A DNA stretch of 64,000 nucleotides from Blastocystis sp. Blastoise. Taxonomy: Eukaryota; Sar; Bigyra; Opalinata; Blastocystidae. Positions 50,873 to 64,000 of this stretch are shown here, in pieces. Below the pieces are notes generated by a model, which did not search any database, was not told the origin of the DNA, and saw only the letters and a program-made list of their open reading frames with translations. Numbering within the stretch: position 1 is the stretch's first letter; every line of letters begins with the position of its first letter. Location of the stretch: contig JBBPEB010000004.1 of the NCBI GenBank assembly GCA_039096225.1, forward strand, positions 902,001 through 966,000, in the 5' to 3' direction. The translations under genes and the position numbers were made by a program.

Positions 50873-51796
50873 ATTCAAATTCTATAAACTTTATATAATT
50901 TAATTTGCTAATTAATATTCGTATGGTAAAAGGTTTTATTTAACTTTAATTATTTCGACTGAAAAAAAGAGAAAAAAAGAAAAAAAGAAACAGGATTAAG
51001 AAAAACGACAAGGCTCTTCTAGAAAGGAACACAATCTTTTTCAACCAAAAGCAAAACAAGGTTCGCCAAACTGTACTTTGAGTACAGTCTGTACTCCAAG
51101 AGAGTTTTTATCTACGCCTTATGCGCCTAAAAGTACCCATGAAACTGGCTCTTTTAGGAAATTTGTACTCCAAGAGAGTCTTCGTGGCGAACCCTGAAGC
51201 AAAATGACTTTTTCGTATTTATTTATCCTTTCTTTTTTTTCACTTATTACGTATTATAAAATGATTATATAAAGTTATTTTGAATTATTCTTATCTTGTG
51301 AAACTGTTTATATATTTAACACTCATAATATCCATTATATAAAATAATATTTTTCTTATAACACCAAATTCCTTGTTTTATTTCAGTGTTTACTGTATTA
51401 TTTTATTCTACTACCGTTTTAATATCATGTGATAAATGAATTTGTAAAATATAACCATTTAGTCTAGAATAAACACATGTCATGAAAAAAAAACTTCATA
51501 TTCACATTTGTAATACAAATGTTCGCATCCTATGTTTCGTTAGATTCATAAAAATATATAATTTTTATAACATTTCAACACATCTCATGGCTAAAGCATG
51601 TATCTTCTCATTAAGATATTCATGAAGTTAATATCCATGATAGTAGATTTCGTATTAATCTTAAATACATCACTTACTTGAAAAATAAATTATTTTTTTA
51701 GAAAAATGACAAACAAAAAGCAGCAAAAAAAAGAAATTTATTTCTTTATAAGTTATTTCTTTTTTAAATATTAATCATACTATTTATAAAAGTCAA
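50873..51796. promoter_or_regulatory. Divergent upstream region of the Cys-rich gene and the RBBP4-like gene
   Basis: The two genes diverge from this 924-bp interval. It carries an inverted-repeat block at 51060-51193, described separately. Otherwise only A- and T-runs. Confidence 0.5.
51060..51193. repeat. 134-bp block with inverted ends and internal direct repeats
   Basis: GGTTCGCCA (51060-51068) is repeated inverted as TGGCGAACC (51185-51193). Inside, TGTACTCCAAGAGAGT occurs twice in direct orientation (51090-51105 and 51164-51179). The block is richer in G+C than its surroundings. It could be a small MITE-like insertion or a paired regulatory site. Confidence 0.7.
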
Positions 51797-54512
51797 ATGC
51801 CAAGAAGAAGTAGAAAAGATATTGCTAAGGAAGAAATCAAATTAGAAGAAAACGATCAGTCATCTGAAGATGTATCTTCTCCTCAAGTAACAGAAAATCA
51901 GATTTCAACGATGACAGCATATGATACATGGAAGCAAAACTCTCCATATATCTATGATATTCTTATTCATCACTTTTCTCCATTTCCTGTTCGTTATGCA
52001 GATTGGGGTTGTGTCATTAATGGAGATTCTAAATCAAATAACGTAGGAACAACTCAACTTGTCTATTTAACTTGTAGAAAAGGTATAAAAATATATATAT
52101 AAGTTTGTCATTTTGTTCATAATATATTATTTCATGTCTTTAGTTCATTTAGATATGTTAATTAAAAATTGATTTTTATTGTTATTTAGGGAAAAGTTAT
52201 GATAACAATCGTAACTCTTGGATAGGACCATCGGATCACATTATGATTATGAGTGTAGAGATCTCTCGTCCACGATGTACTCAATTATGGAGTTTAGGTC
52301 GATTTAATCGTAAACAACGAAATCATCTTGTTACACCATTAAATCGTATTACTCATCCAGGATTTATTAGTTTTATGAAGTCTTCTCCTTATTCTCCTAA
52401 TATAATATTTACTATTCCAAGAAGCGCAGAAGGTGATATAGATACTTTTAATAAAGGAGATGAAAGCGATATGAGTAGTTCAAGTATTGATATTGATATT
52501 GACATTGATATAGATACGAATGAAAATGATGAGAAAGAAGAAGAAAATGAAGAAGAAGATAAGAAAGAAGAAGAAGAAGAAAATAAGAATGATAAGAATA
52601 CTAATAATAAGAATAGTAATCAAGAAGATAAAGATAATTCATTAGTGAATACACAATCTAGATTAATCATAGAAGAATTAACAGAAAATTCTATTTTAGT
52701 GAAACAAGAACCAAATGATCAGAATAAATCTCAAGTTAATTCTATTCAAAAACAAAATAGTGAAGAAGATAGTATTATGAATGAAAATAAGAAGGATAAT
52801 AACAATAATAAAGAGAAAGAAAATATAAGCAATAATAAAGAAACTTATCCTATAGATTCTACAGTTGATCTAAATAGTTCTACTATGCAATCGTCTCCTC
52901 TTAATAATAATAATAATATATTTTCAAATCCACCCTCACCTCCTGTGTCTCCTCAAAAAAATGAAGAGTCTCTTGAAAAAGAAGAAGATGAAATGTATTC
53001 TCCTTTGGATAGTATCCAATCAAATGAGTCCATTCATTCTATATCCTCCAATATAATTGAAACACAAAAGAATACAAAGTGTTCGAATTCAAATACTAAT
53101 ATAAAAGTTAATAAAGAGAATAGAGAATTAATAGTAAAATTAGAGTCTTCTTCTCCTGAAGAAGCTTTACAAAAGAATAGTCTATCTATAGATACTGCTA
53201 CAAGTAATAAAAATGATGGTATTTCTACAACTATTTCTATTCATGAATCTCAAGAAACAGATACTGATGATAATTTAGATATAAATACATTAATACATAA
53301 GTCTAATCAAAGTAATAGTAGTGATGATAATGAAGAAGAAAACGAAGAATCTATGAGTAAAGGTAGTAATGATTCTGATTATGGAAGTAGTTCAAAGAAG
53401 AGAAAAAGAGAAGAAGAGGAAGATGAAGAAGATGATATGTATAGTGAAGAAGAAGAGGAGGAAGAAGAAGATGGAAGAAGAAGAAGAGGAAGAAAAAGAA
53501 GAGCAGTTGTACGAAATAGAGAACATGAAAGAAGAGAAAAAGAATTTCAAAATGAAAAACAACGAATACTTAATGCCAAACGATACTCTAAATGTATATT
53601 ATTATATTTATATTATTATTATTATTTATATTTAAATTTATCATTTGTTTTCTATGAATTCACAATTATTTTATTTCGTAGTCCTCATTGAATATATATT
53701 TATATCTATTACTAAATATCTCTTTTTCTTTTATTCTTTTTATTCTCCTTTAAATCTATCATAACTCTCTCCTCTATATATATATATATATAGATAACCC
53801 TGTATATATATGGAATACATCTCTCTTAAGTTCCAATCAATCTAAAGAAACAAAAGAAATCACTCTACCTAATTCAGTGTATATTATTATTATTATTTTA
53901 TTATTATTATATTATTATTATATTATTATTATATTATTATTATATTATTATTATATATATATATATTCCTATATTTTATATATTTATTTATTGTTAATTA
54001 TCATTAGTTTATTATATACATATATTATCAATTATATATATAGTCTCTATTCATCAGCACCCATTCAGTCCGATACACTCACTCCTTCTCAATATAATAA
54101 TACTGTTATTGCTATCGATATTCACGGGGAACTCGTGAAATGGGAAATTAAAGGCATGAATCAATCCAATTTTGGATGTATATATCCTAATATTTAAAAT
54201 TATTATTATTATATATATATTGATATCTATAAAAAATATATTTGTATATTTAGCTACCTTTCAACGATTCTCTTCTGTATATGTATCCAATCCCCGTGGT
54301 TATTCCCGCAATCATGTTACTTCTCTCTGTTGTGATTACTGCTATATTAACGGAAACACGTCACATACCTTCGTCACGGGTAGCGATGACTCCGTCATTG
54401 GTCTCTTCGATGACCGAGTAGGAAAGAAAGTTGTTAAAGAAGTACATATATATATACATTCATTATATTACCAAATTATATTTCTCTTAATTATATCGAT
54501 AATATTTTTTAA

Positions 54513-54543
<31 letters not shown>

Positions 54544-55879
54544 CTATGCATATAACATTATATATGTATAACTTTATCAATAACAAGTTGTTTATCATGT
54601 CAATTTTATCACTCTATTATGCTACACATATTCTACATATATATACATATTCTATATATATACTATATTCTATATATATAGTATATTCTATATACCTTTC
54701 CTCTTCTAGTATAATACATCAGGTTCATCTATTCTCTCTATTTCCTGTACTCCTCTTTCAGAGACTCATGTGGCTATCACAGATGCATCGAATACTGTCA
54801 GAGTGTTCGACATACGATTCACAGAACATCAAAATAGTATACATTTCTCTATATCTAGTTCTTCTTCTCTTCTTTCTTTCTTGTTTCTTTTATTCTCTTT
54901 TATCAAGTTTTATTCTCATCTCTCTATTTTTTTTTTGTATTTTCATTTATTGTAGACCTATTTTAACCTTTTATCTCTATTATCGCTTTGTTTTTTATTT
55001 CTTATAAATTTATTATATTTTTTATCTCTATTATCGATTTAGTTTTTATTTCTTATACATTTATTTTATTTCTTAATCTCTATTATGGCTTTATTTGTTT
55101 ATTATATCAATAATCCTTTCTATACTAAATATTTGTTTCAATCCTTCTAGAAATCTCATCTATCTTTGAATATACAAATCCATCTATATCCTCTCCTTCA
55201 ACAATGGCTAAGTCTACAGATTCCTCGTCACCTATATCTGTCACACCTTCTTCTCTTTCTAATGATACTAATACTGATAATAATAATAATTCTAATAATA
55301 ATACTAATAATACTAATAATACTAATAATACTAATAATACTAATAGTAATAATACTTCTATATCTACACCTGTACCTTGTAAAGTTTCCTTCATGAAAAC
55401 TACTCCAAATTATATATATCTAACAAACCCCGATAGTACTATTCAAATTATTAATATTGACGGAGTATATACGATTCTATATATAATTTTATTATTATTA
55501 TTATATATAAATACATATAGTTAAATGGTCGTAATGTCATTTTTACACATGCAGGACATCCGTATATATTATTATTATATATATATATAATTTCAACTCT
55601 AGTTATATCCAATTAAATCCTTAATATACATTTATAATATAACATATATATAGATCTGATTTAGTGACATGTTCAGAAAACCCTCAAGATCCATGGACAT
55701 TCTTCTCATCATCCAATAATATTGAAATACCAGAAAACGGAAATATCTTATCAGGTCGTAACTTCCAATCCCATCCATCCAGTAGCTTTGAAGTATGGAG
55801 ACCACATGACTTTTGTCGTATTTCATTGGACGATCAAGAAACACTTGCCCAACTTCAAGCTTATATTGATCTTAATTAG
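51797..55879 (+). CDS. RBBP4/MSI1-like WD40 histone-binding protein with a large acidic insertion
   Basis: Nine exons (51797-52082, 52190-53593, 53794-53878, 54044-54177, 54254-54441, 54710-54836, 55151-55464, 55521-55561, 55654-55879) join in phase to 934 aa. Residues 45-175 match the N-terminal H4-binding region of RBBP4/MSI1/GRWD1: TWKQNSPYIYDILIHH, QLVYLTCRKG, DHIMIMSVEIS, RITHPGFISFMKSS. WD40 blades follow: VYIWNTS, VIAIDIHGELVKWEIK, FVTGSDDSVIGLFDDR, VAITDASNTVRVFDIR. Between them, residues about 175-560 form an insertion of Glu, Asp, Asn and Ser ending in a basic RRRRGRKRR patch, a likely nuclear signal. A second Asn/Thr run lies near 55270-55350. Such proteins carry histones in CAF-1, HDAC and PRC2 complexes; which subfamily is uncertain. 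Confidence 0.75.
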
Positions 55880-56222
55880 TTTTATTAAATATTCTTTCTT
55901 TTCTTGTTTACTAATACTATATTATTTTTATAAAAGATATCTATGACAATATTTTTTGTTGGATATGTTTAGTTCCAGTTTATCATTATTATTATTAACT
56001 TTATGAATAACAATTTGTCAATTATTTATCATGATATACCAACATAACAAAACAATATTTTTAAAAAGCTATTTTTTATTAAAAAAACATTTCATACGAA
56101 ATAACAATAGATATATAAATAGTATACATTATTATATTTCGCATTATATGTTCTCTTTAACTAAATCTGTATAAAAAACTAGATTATTTCAATTCATTAT
56201 ATATAAAGACCATCATATTCTC
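55880..56222. other. Convergent 3' interval
   Basis: Separates the 3' ends of the RBBP4-like and SOUL genes. AT-rich; no feature recognised. Confidence 0.5.
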
Positions 56223-57101
56223 CTATTCTAATTTTTTCTCTATATAATATTATAGAATAATAATACCCATAATTATCATAATATATATATATATATACCT
56301 TCATAGTCAACTTCAACCCAAATTTCATTTCTTCTGAAAAAAGGTATTTCCCACGGGGGATTATATTGTGCTAAATAAATTCTTGATCCTTCTTTACGTT
56401 GAACGTCTTCTTCTCCTTCTATACCATCAAGAAGTGTCTTTGTATGTTCTGCTATACGTTTCTCTGTAGCTCTTCCTTTGAAACGACGAACAGCAAACTA
56501 TATAGAGAATTTAAAATAGCCCAATATAATATATATATAATATATAGAAGCATACATGATCTATAATATATAAAAATATAAAGTATATAATGTAATAAAA
56601 AAAGTCATATCATAAATATGAGATATATATAAAGAATAGAAAGAATACTATATATAATATAACAATAAATATAGAATTCTCTCATACAATTTTATCTGCA
56701 TGTGCAGACAACTTTACTTCAGGATTTGTAGGAATAGGAGTTTTTTCAACTTCTTTATATCTATCCGGTAATACGAAAGACATAAATAATACTTTATCAG
56801 CATTCTTATGATCTAAAACAGGTACAGTCATTTCAATCTTTGTTGAATGATCCGGCTGTTCAGGAAGTCTATTATCACCCCAAATATAATTGGCCAGAGA
56901 CATAAATGCTTTGTTTCGATTATTATCATGAACTTGTACTGACGCCCAAACCATAGTATCATACTGACGAACGTCAAAACCATCGAAAGTCTTCAAAGTC
57001 TTATATTTAGCTTCAGGAGTAGAGAAAGTACTAAACAAACCTCCAAGACCATAAGCACCTACTAATACACAAGATAATATTACAATAAGGTTTTTATTCA
57101 T
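56223..57101 (-). CDS. SOUL-family haem-binding protein with N-terminal signal
   Basis: Three exons (57101-56688, 56497-56299, 56239-56223) join to 209 aa. The N-terminus MNKNLIVILSCVLVGAYG is a signal peptide or anchor. The SOUL domain follows: YKTLKTFDGFDVRQYD, KIEMTVPVL, SFVLPDRY, then VRRFKGRATEKR, YLAQYNPPWEIPFFRRNEIWVEV. The family (SOUL/HEBP) binds haem or tetrapyrroles. The last exon is only 17 nt and codes for EKKLE; reading through instead would add a few residues before TGA. Probably enters the secretory route or an organelle. Confidence 0.92.
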
Positions 57102-58205
57102 AGTTTATATCAATCACTATTTAAATATTTTTTTGTTAAAACTTCAATGTTGACATTTTTTCAAAGAGGGTACGATCTTTTGTGAAACACGCAATATACC
57201 TATCATTCGATTATTAATTTCGTAATAGACCAATTTTAATTTGAAAACAAGCACATATCAAAAGAAAACAATGAAATAAGAAACACGAAGTTTTTTAAAC
57301 TAGCTTCTTTGTGTATGATATACGGGATTTGTTAATGAATATGTGTAGAGTTAATTATTAGTATATATCAGAAAGACTAGGAAATGAATAAAGGGATGAT
57401 AACCATGATTAATAGCAGATTCTTTTTTTTTGTGTGTTTAGAAATCATTCTGTTTTCTTTCATGCTATATGAATCCATCTAACAAACATGTCTTCATCAA
57501 TAAAATGCCAATTAAATTACATTGTATAGAATAATTTATTGAATTTCTATAGATTTCATATTTCAAGCTACTACAATCAATGCAACTCTTTATAGACATA
57601 CAGCACTCCAAAGGAATTGAATCTGAATAAAGAAAGTATATTGTAAAAAACAGATTTCCATTAATTACACACTACAGAATGCTTTCAAATTAATTCGTTT
57701 TATTTTATTTCGTTTCATCTGCTTTATTTCAAGAGCAGTTAACGAAGAAACAGTAAAAACACATCTTAAAGTGAGTCACTTGTAAAACTGAATATTCATA
57801 TCAAATTATGAACAAGAAGTTTCTAAAAATGACATAAAAAGAACATTGAAATTAAGAAGCTTTACAATAAATACCAGAAGGTGTAATGACTTCATTAATT
57901 GGAAGAAATAATGATTTCAAAGAGGTGTGGCATAATGAAATAGAAAGAGCGTCATTCATAACCATTCAAATAGTATTGATTCAGTTCTTTTCAGTATATA
58001 TCCTGAATAAGTCTGAATGAATAAACATATTCGTTTTTCCAATGAATAATCAATAGAAACTCTTCTCTTTTTATTTAATGTGTTTTCATTTGTTCACATT
58101 TATAACAGTCAGTTTCTCTATAGAATAAATGTCATTCGGAAATAGAGAAAATATTGTTTGGTTATCTTTCATATTTTTATTTGCATTTATTGATTTATTC
58201 TACAA
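57102..58205. promoter_or_regulatory. Divergent upstream region of SOUL and cystinosin-like genes
   Basis: 1.1 kb between two start codons facing apart. No coding frame, repeat or recognisable site. Confidence 0.45.
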
Positions 58206-58782
58206 ATGGCTACTTTTACTGAAGAAAGATATAGAGTCTTAGAGAAATACCTCACTGCTGGTGTGATTTTATTTATTTTAATAGGTGGTATTGCTGCTGG
58301 GTTCATTGAAGGTCCTGATTCGAGCTTGCCCTCTCCAATTAATTATCTATCTCAAATTGTTGGTTGGGTTTATTTCTTTGCATGGAGTGTTTCTTTTTAT
58401 CCTCAGATTTATCTTAATTGGAAGACAAAAAGCGTAGTCGGTATGTCTTTTGATTTTCAAATTTATAATTTCCTTGGTTTCTTCTTCTATACTTGTTATA
58501 ATGGTGCTTTATTATTCTCTCAAAGCGTTATTGATCAATATGTTGCTGCTTTTCAACAACAACCTACTGTAAATATATTATTATTATTATTATTATTATT
58601 ATTATGTTTATTATATTTATTATTATTATGTTTATTATGTTTATTATTATTATGTTTATTATTATTATTATTATATAAAGGTTCGTATGAATGATTTCTT
58701 CTTCTCTACTCATGCTTTCCTTATTACTTGCTTTACTATATTTCAAATATGTATCTATGATAGAAAAGATCAAAAGGTATAC

Positions 58783-58831
<49 letters not shown>

Positions 58832-59575
58832 GATTAGTAAGTTATGTATTGCTATAAGTTCCTGTATTGTTCTCTTTGCTGCTGGATTCATATCCTTATT
58901 ATAATTCTAATTATAAATATATATATATATATATATTATCTTGAATATACATATAATATCATTGAATATAAATCAATAGTATATATCGCTATAATTCCTT
59001 CATTCTTCTTACCTTGTGTTCACACTTCTTGGTCTTGAATCTTCTCCTTCTCTTCTTACTTTCTTCACATCACTCTCCACTTGTAAACTCATCATTTCTG
59101 CAATTAAATACTTCCCTCAAGCTTTCTTAAATTGGAAACGAAAATCTACTAAAGGATTTAATATTGGTAATATTCTTCTTGATTTCACTGGTGGTGCTCT
59201 CAGTGAAATTCAATTCTTCGTTATTACTGGTTATACTAGTATATATATCTTATTTATTGTTCTTATTGTTTGTCTCTTTTTTTAGATGCTTGGTCTGGTA
59301 TTCTTGGAAATATTGTTAAATTCGGCTTAGGCTGGCTTTCTATCTTCTTTGATATTATCTTCATGATTCAACATTATGGATTATATAAAGAAAATGATAA
59401 TACGAAATCTGAACTTGTTACAGATCTTTTGAACGATATAACCTCTCCTACTATAAATACTATTGTTCAATCGAGTAATAGTATTGCTCGTCTTACTTCA
59501 TTCCAAAGTAAATCTAGTTTAGATATTTCTAAATCAGATATTGAGAAAGGAGATCTCTTTAAGCCATTTGAATAA
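58206..59575 (+). CDS. CTNS: Cystinosin-like PQ-loop lysosomal transporter, apparent frame break
   Basis: Exons 58206-58568, 58681-58776, 58833-58863, 58980-59238 and 59286-59575. Two PQ loops are present (PQIYLNWKTKSVVGMS and PQAFLNWKRKSTKGFN), as are NDFFFSTHA and LLDFTGGALS, with the Asp needed for proton coupling in cystinosin, and FGLGWLSIFFDIIFMIQHYGLY. Cystinosin exports cystine from lysosomes with protons. The joints at 58568/58681, 58776/58833 and 59238/59286 are in phase. Between SLYIAIIPSFFLPCV and FTLLGLESSPSLL, near 59018, the frame shifts by one base, and no splice acceptor exists in the stretch to repair it. Either a sequence error, a real mutation or an unrecognised intron. 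The C-terminus has a 60-residue tail without the GYDQL sorting signal. Confidence 0.82.
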
Positions 59576-60026
59576 ACATATTCAATAACACTATCTCTAA
59601 TATATATTTGATTAATATTATTGAATCGATTAATGATACTATATATTATGTATATAGCGGAATATTTTTCATTTATTGTCAATTTATGTTTCTTGAAAGA
59701 TATGTATATATATAATATCCATGAAACAGTCTATATAATGTTTTATTTTTTTTTTATATCTTCAAATTTCTTCAGATCTTGCCGTTTTATCCGCATTTCT
59801 TTTTTGATAGTTCTCTTTATTAACATGTTTTCATTTCTCTAATTTATTATTATTTTAATAATTATTGTTTAAATTCGTATTATGATTATAGTACTGTTAT
59901 ACTATTTTCATAAACAAAAAAAATATCTACATAACTATACTCTCTTTTATGATTGATAATGATATATATATTTATATGTATAATTTATATATGGAATAAT
60001 CATGAGAAGAGAAAAGTTAATATTTG
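59576..60026. other. Convergent 3' interval
   Basis: 450 bp between the cystinosin-like and PPCS gene ends. No feature recognised. Confidence 0.5.
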
Positions 60027-60476
60027 TTATATTGTGTTTATATGATTTGTATGATCTCTAATGATGTTTTGTATATAATCATATTCTATAAACTCACTTT
60101 GCTTATAGATATGTTCCTCTCTTTCTTTATATACTAAGTATATTTCATGATATCTTTTCTTAAGAATATTCGCAACTACACAATGAACGCCATATTTTTC
60201 AATTGCTCCTCTTGCTTTCTTTAATAAAATAGAATCATCAGTTTCAAGCTATATATATAAAGTTAATTATCATCTAAATACTATACACATACTAATTTTT
60301 CTTATAGCAAATATATCCAGAAGAATTGCTTATTTATAAATATATACTTTAAAAGAAATACAATATGCCTTAGGTGCCCAAGTTCCCGTGATTAATCCAA
60401 GACATTTTGGGACATTTTGTAAAGTAATCGTTAATGGACCATCAGAAGATTGGATTTTATGTGTAGCCTATATATA

Positions 60477-60508
<32 letters not shown>

Positions 60509-61303
60509 AATCATCAATAATTGAATCATTATACAATAATCATCTATATATAATACTATACAATACTAACACATATATACCATAAGTGAAGTAGGAATAT
60601 AATAATCTGAGGCTGCTGCAGCAAGATAAAACATAGCAGAAGGTCCTAATGAAGAGACGGAAAGAGAAAGGAATTTGAGATAATGTAAATATTCAACGAT
60701 AGTAGTGAATGAAAGAGAAAGTAAATTAGAAGCATACTAAATAAATAAATATAGAAATTAAATGTATTTTTTAATAAACAGAAATATATATATATATATA
60801 TATATACTTCACGATTTTTTTGTAAAAGAAGAGTCATTCGTTCAGAAACAGGAAATTGAACAGTTTCATTTGATACAGAATAGTTCTTTAAATTAGAATT
60901 TATATACTGATTAATTTCAGATATATAAGGAAGTTTAGATCCTTCACGATGTAAGAAAATGACCATATATCCATTCTCAAGAAAGTATCTATAATAATTA
61001 ATAGGAATCAAGTCATAAATCATCAGATTTATAATCATAAAAAGTGATATATATACTCTGCACTAGTAGCACCACGAGATCCTGTAGAAAAGTTATCGAT
61101 AAATCGTACAGTATTCTTTTCTAGAGGCACAGTAGTTCCTCCTGATGAGATAACAACGACTCTTTTATTGTTCTTCTTGGATTCTTCCACGAATGATCCA
61201 ACTCTCTGTTGAATTTCACTTGGAATCTAATTTATAAGAAATAACTGTTATATTTTAATACCGATTCCAAATAATTGTCTAGCTCGTTTTGAATCTCACT
61301 CAT
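60027..61303 (-). CDS. PPCS: Phosphopantothenate--cysteine ligase
   Basis: Six exons (61303-61262, 61226-61057, 60988-60808, 60736-60581, 60467-60348, 60248-60027) join to 296 aa, the usual eukaryotic PPCS length. Family motifs run in order: [66 protein letters not shown] and [13 protein letters not shown]. The enzyme joins 4'-phosphopantothenate to cysteine, the second step of coenzyme A synthesis, in the cytosol. It shares a 608-bp divergent upstream region with the complex I-like gene. Confidence 0.94.
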
Positions 61304-61911
61304 ATTTTTTTAGATATAAAAACTCAAATTTTCTTTAAGAATTAGTGTCTTTTAATCTACAATACTATAGAATGTTGATATATAGATATATGTCACGCGT
61401 TTTTGTATATAACTTCGCGATATTTATATTTCTTTTAAGAAAAAAACTTCATTCTTAGAATTATAAACAGTAAAAGCAATTGATTATATGTCTCTTATCA
61501 TTTCTTTTATTGTTAAATCAATGTTAGCATAGAGTTTCTATCAAATAAATATATTATAAATACACACTTCAACGATTATAGAATCTGGAATTCCTTAGAA
61601 TGAAATGATTTGAATGAAACTAGTCTTTTGATATTATTTTGTATAAAAGTCTTTAATAAATACATGTATTACTTTAAAGCTAAAACACAGTTAAAAATGA
61701 CATAAACCAGAAGTGTTCTCCCAAGAAATGAGTAAAAGAAATCCGAGAGAAAATAAAACACGGAGATTTGTAGTATATCGCTGTGATTTATCAACTTCCC
61801 TTGATTTTTTGTTTCTCCATATTTCAATGCTCGATAAGAATTGAAAATTTCTATCTTATTACCTTATTTTCTGATAGAGTAACGGATCAGTTCTAATTAT
61901 TTTATAGAAAG
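61304..61911. promoter_or_regulatory. Divergent upstream region of PPCS and the NDUFA11-like gene
   Basis: 608 bp between opposing start codons; both promoters must lie here. No site identified. Confidence 0.45.
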
Positions 61912-62812
<901 letters not shown>

Positions 62813-63269
62813 ATAGACATATTACTATTCTTATTTAATTATTCTATATATTGCTTATGTTCTCATTATTCATTTTTTTACTTTTATTTATTTGAAGAAA
62901 TACCAAAAAACTTTAAAAATTTTCTATTCATTGTTATTGTTTTTTTATTGTATTTTTTATTTTACATTATTAATATCTATAAACAAAACAATATACATTA
63001 AATAAATACAAAAAAAAGAGTAAAAGAATAACAGCAAATTCTTGTTATACGAAAAACTTATATATACACTAAATAAAGGAGTATTCATAACAAAATATGC
63101 AATTTAGAAAAAGAAGAAAAATAAACAAAGTATCACTTTCCAAAAAAAAAAGATTTAAATAAATTATTTAATATATATATATAGAAGAATACTTGTATGA
63201 AAAGGTCGTGTGTAGTTCGATATAATTAAGTAGTAGAGAGAATGATATAATATATATTTGAATAGAAGT
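62813..63269. other. Convergent 3' interval
   Basis: About 450 bp of AT-rich sequence between two gene ends. Nothing recognised. Confidence 0.5.
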
Positions 63270-63740
63270 TTAAAGAGGTTCAGAGATATTTGATGATGTG
63301 TTAGATCCAGTTTCTTGTTTTAATACAGCGACGGGCTGGGATCCTTCCGGTGTACTAGCAGAAAGAAGACTTCCGTAGGATGGCAACTCTTCTATAGAAA
63401 TAGGGAAGTAGAGTTTAAAATGAATGTAAAGCATATAATAAATACAGTTTATATACTATATATTTATATTCTATATATTTTCTTAAAATGTATTTAAAGA
63501 AAAATAAGTACTGATATAATAATAATATAATAATAATAATAATATATATATATATATATACGCGTGGGAATAGATTCTTGTTTTTCAGTTTTATTTGTGA
63601 GTTGTAAAGGTAGTTGAACGTCTATATCTTTAGTATTAGGAGTAAGAAGAGGTATAAATTGTTGAGATGAATTCAATAAATTAGTATATCCTAGAGGACA
63701 GGATTGTAGAGTATCATTTAAAAGAGGACGAGGGATATAT
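63270..63740 (-). CDS. Unknown gene, 3' part only
   Basis: Exons 63740-63562 and 63391-63270 join in phase and end at TAA 63270-63272. The upstream exon lies beyond the right edge: the acceptor at 63741 needs two pending bases. The visible 100 C-terminal residues are polar and probably disordered (PRPLLNDTLQSCPLGYTN..., ...GSLLSASTPEGSQPVAVLKQ). No family recognised. Confidence 0.6.
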
Positions 63741-63741
63741 C

Positions 63742-64000
63742 TATAGAAATATATATTGAAACATGTAGGAAATATATAGAAGATATATATATTAGAGAAA
63801 TATTGACATATTTATATAAAGATAGAAATAGAAAGCATATATATATATGAGATAAAGATATATAGAGAAATAAAGATATATAGAAAAATAAAGTATATAG
63901 AGAAATAAAGATATATAGAGAAGAAGATATATATATAAAGATAAAAGAATTATATATAGATCGAAAAACAAAAGAAATGAATTATATATATATATTGTAA
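63742..64000. other. Probable intron with GATATATAGAA repeats
   Basis: Low-complexity repeats of GATATATAGA(G)AAATAAA up to the window end, upstream of the last visible acceptor of the partial gene. Confidence 0.5.

Overview
This is nuclear DNA from a very AT-rich, intron-dense unicellular eukaryote. Almost every gene is cut by many short introns, mostly GTATAT...TATAG and about 24-200 nt long. The proteins are eukaryotic: ARF GTPase, ORC5, an SHAQKYF-class MYB factor, cystinosin, a TMEM62-type phosphoesterase, a histone-binding WD40 protein, phosphopantothenate-cysteine ligase and a complex I B14.7-like subunit. The last suggests respiring mitochondria. Stop codons behave as standard. One intron has the exact signature of a minor (U12) AT-AC intron, so a minor spliceosome is expected. 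I cannot name the species; an amoeboid or other free-living protist is only a guess. All gene models were joined by hand from reading frames and splice-site phase.

Layout. 1-3.3 kb: an AAA+ ATPase running off the left edge and a small unknown gene. 4.7-6.7 kb: a pepsin-like type I membrane protein whose catalytic motifs are altered. 7.07-24.22 kb: two nearly identical 8.57-kb units head to tail, bounded by inverted termini. Each carries subterminal 73-bp repeats, two small candidate spliced genes, a tRNA-like sequence and a nearly C-free purine-rich tract of almost 4 kb. 25.4-34.7 kb: MYB factor, TMEM62-like enzyme, an unknown 341-aa protein and ORC5, all on the minus strand. 35.3-38.5 kb: two convergent paralogous MFS transporters. 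39.5-46.8 kb: an 11-exon gene for a 1,927-aa modular surface protein. 47.2-50.9 kb: ARF and a Cys-rich unknown. 51.8-55.9 kb: an RBBP4/MSI1-like protein with a huge acidic insertion. 56.2-64 kb: SOUL haem-binding protein, cystinosin with an apparent frame break, PPCS, the B14.7-like subunit with the AT-AC intron, and the 3' end of an unknown gene.

The genes do not form one pathway; this is an ordinary eukaryotic gene neighbourhood interrupted by the tandem element. The best candidates for something undescribed are the 8.57-kb tandem element and its contents. It has transposon-like ends but no recognisable transposase, and its copy-to-copy junction falls exactly on the termini.
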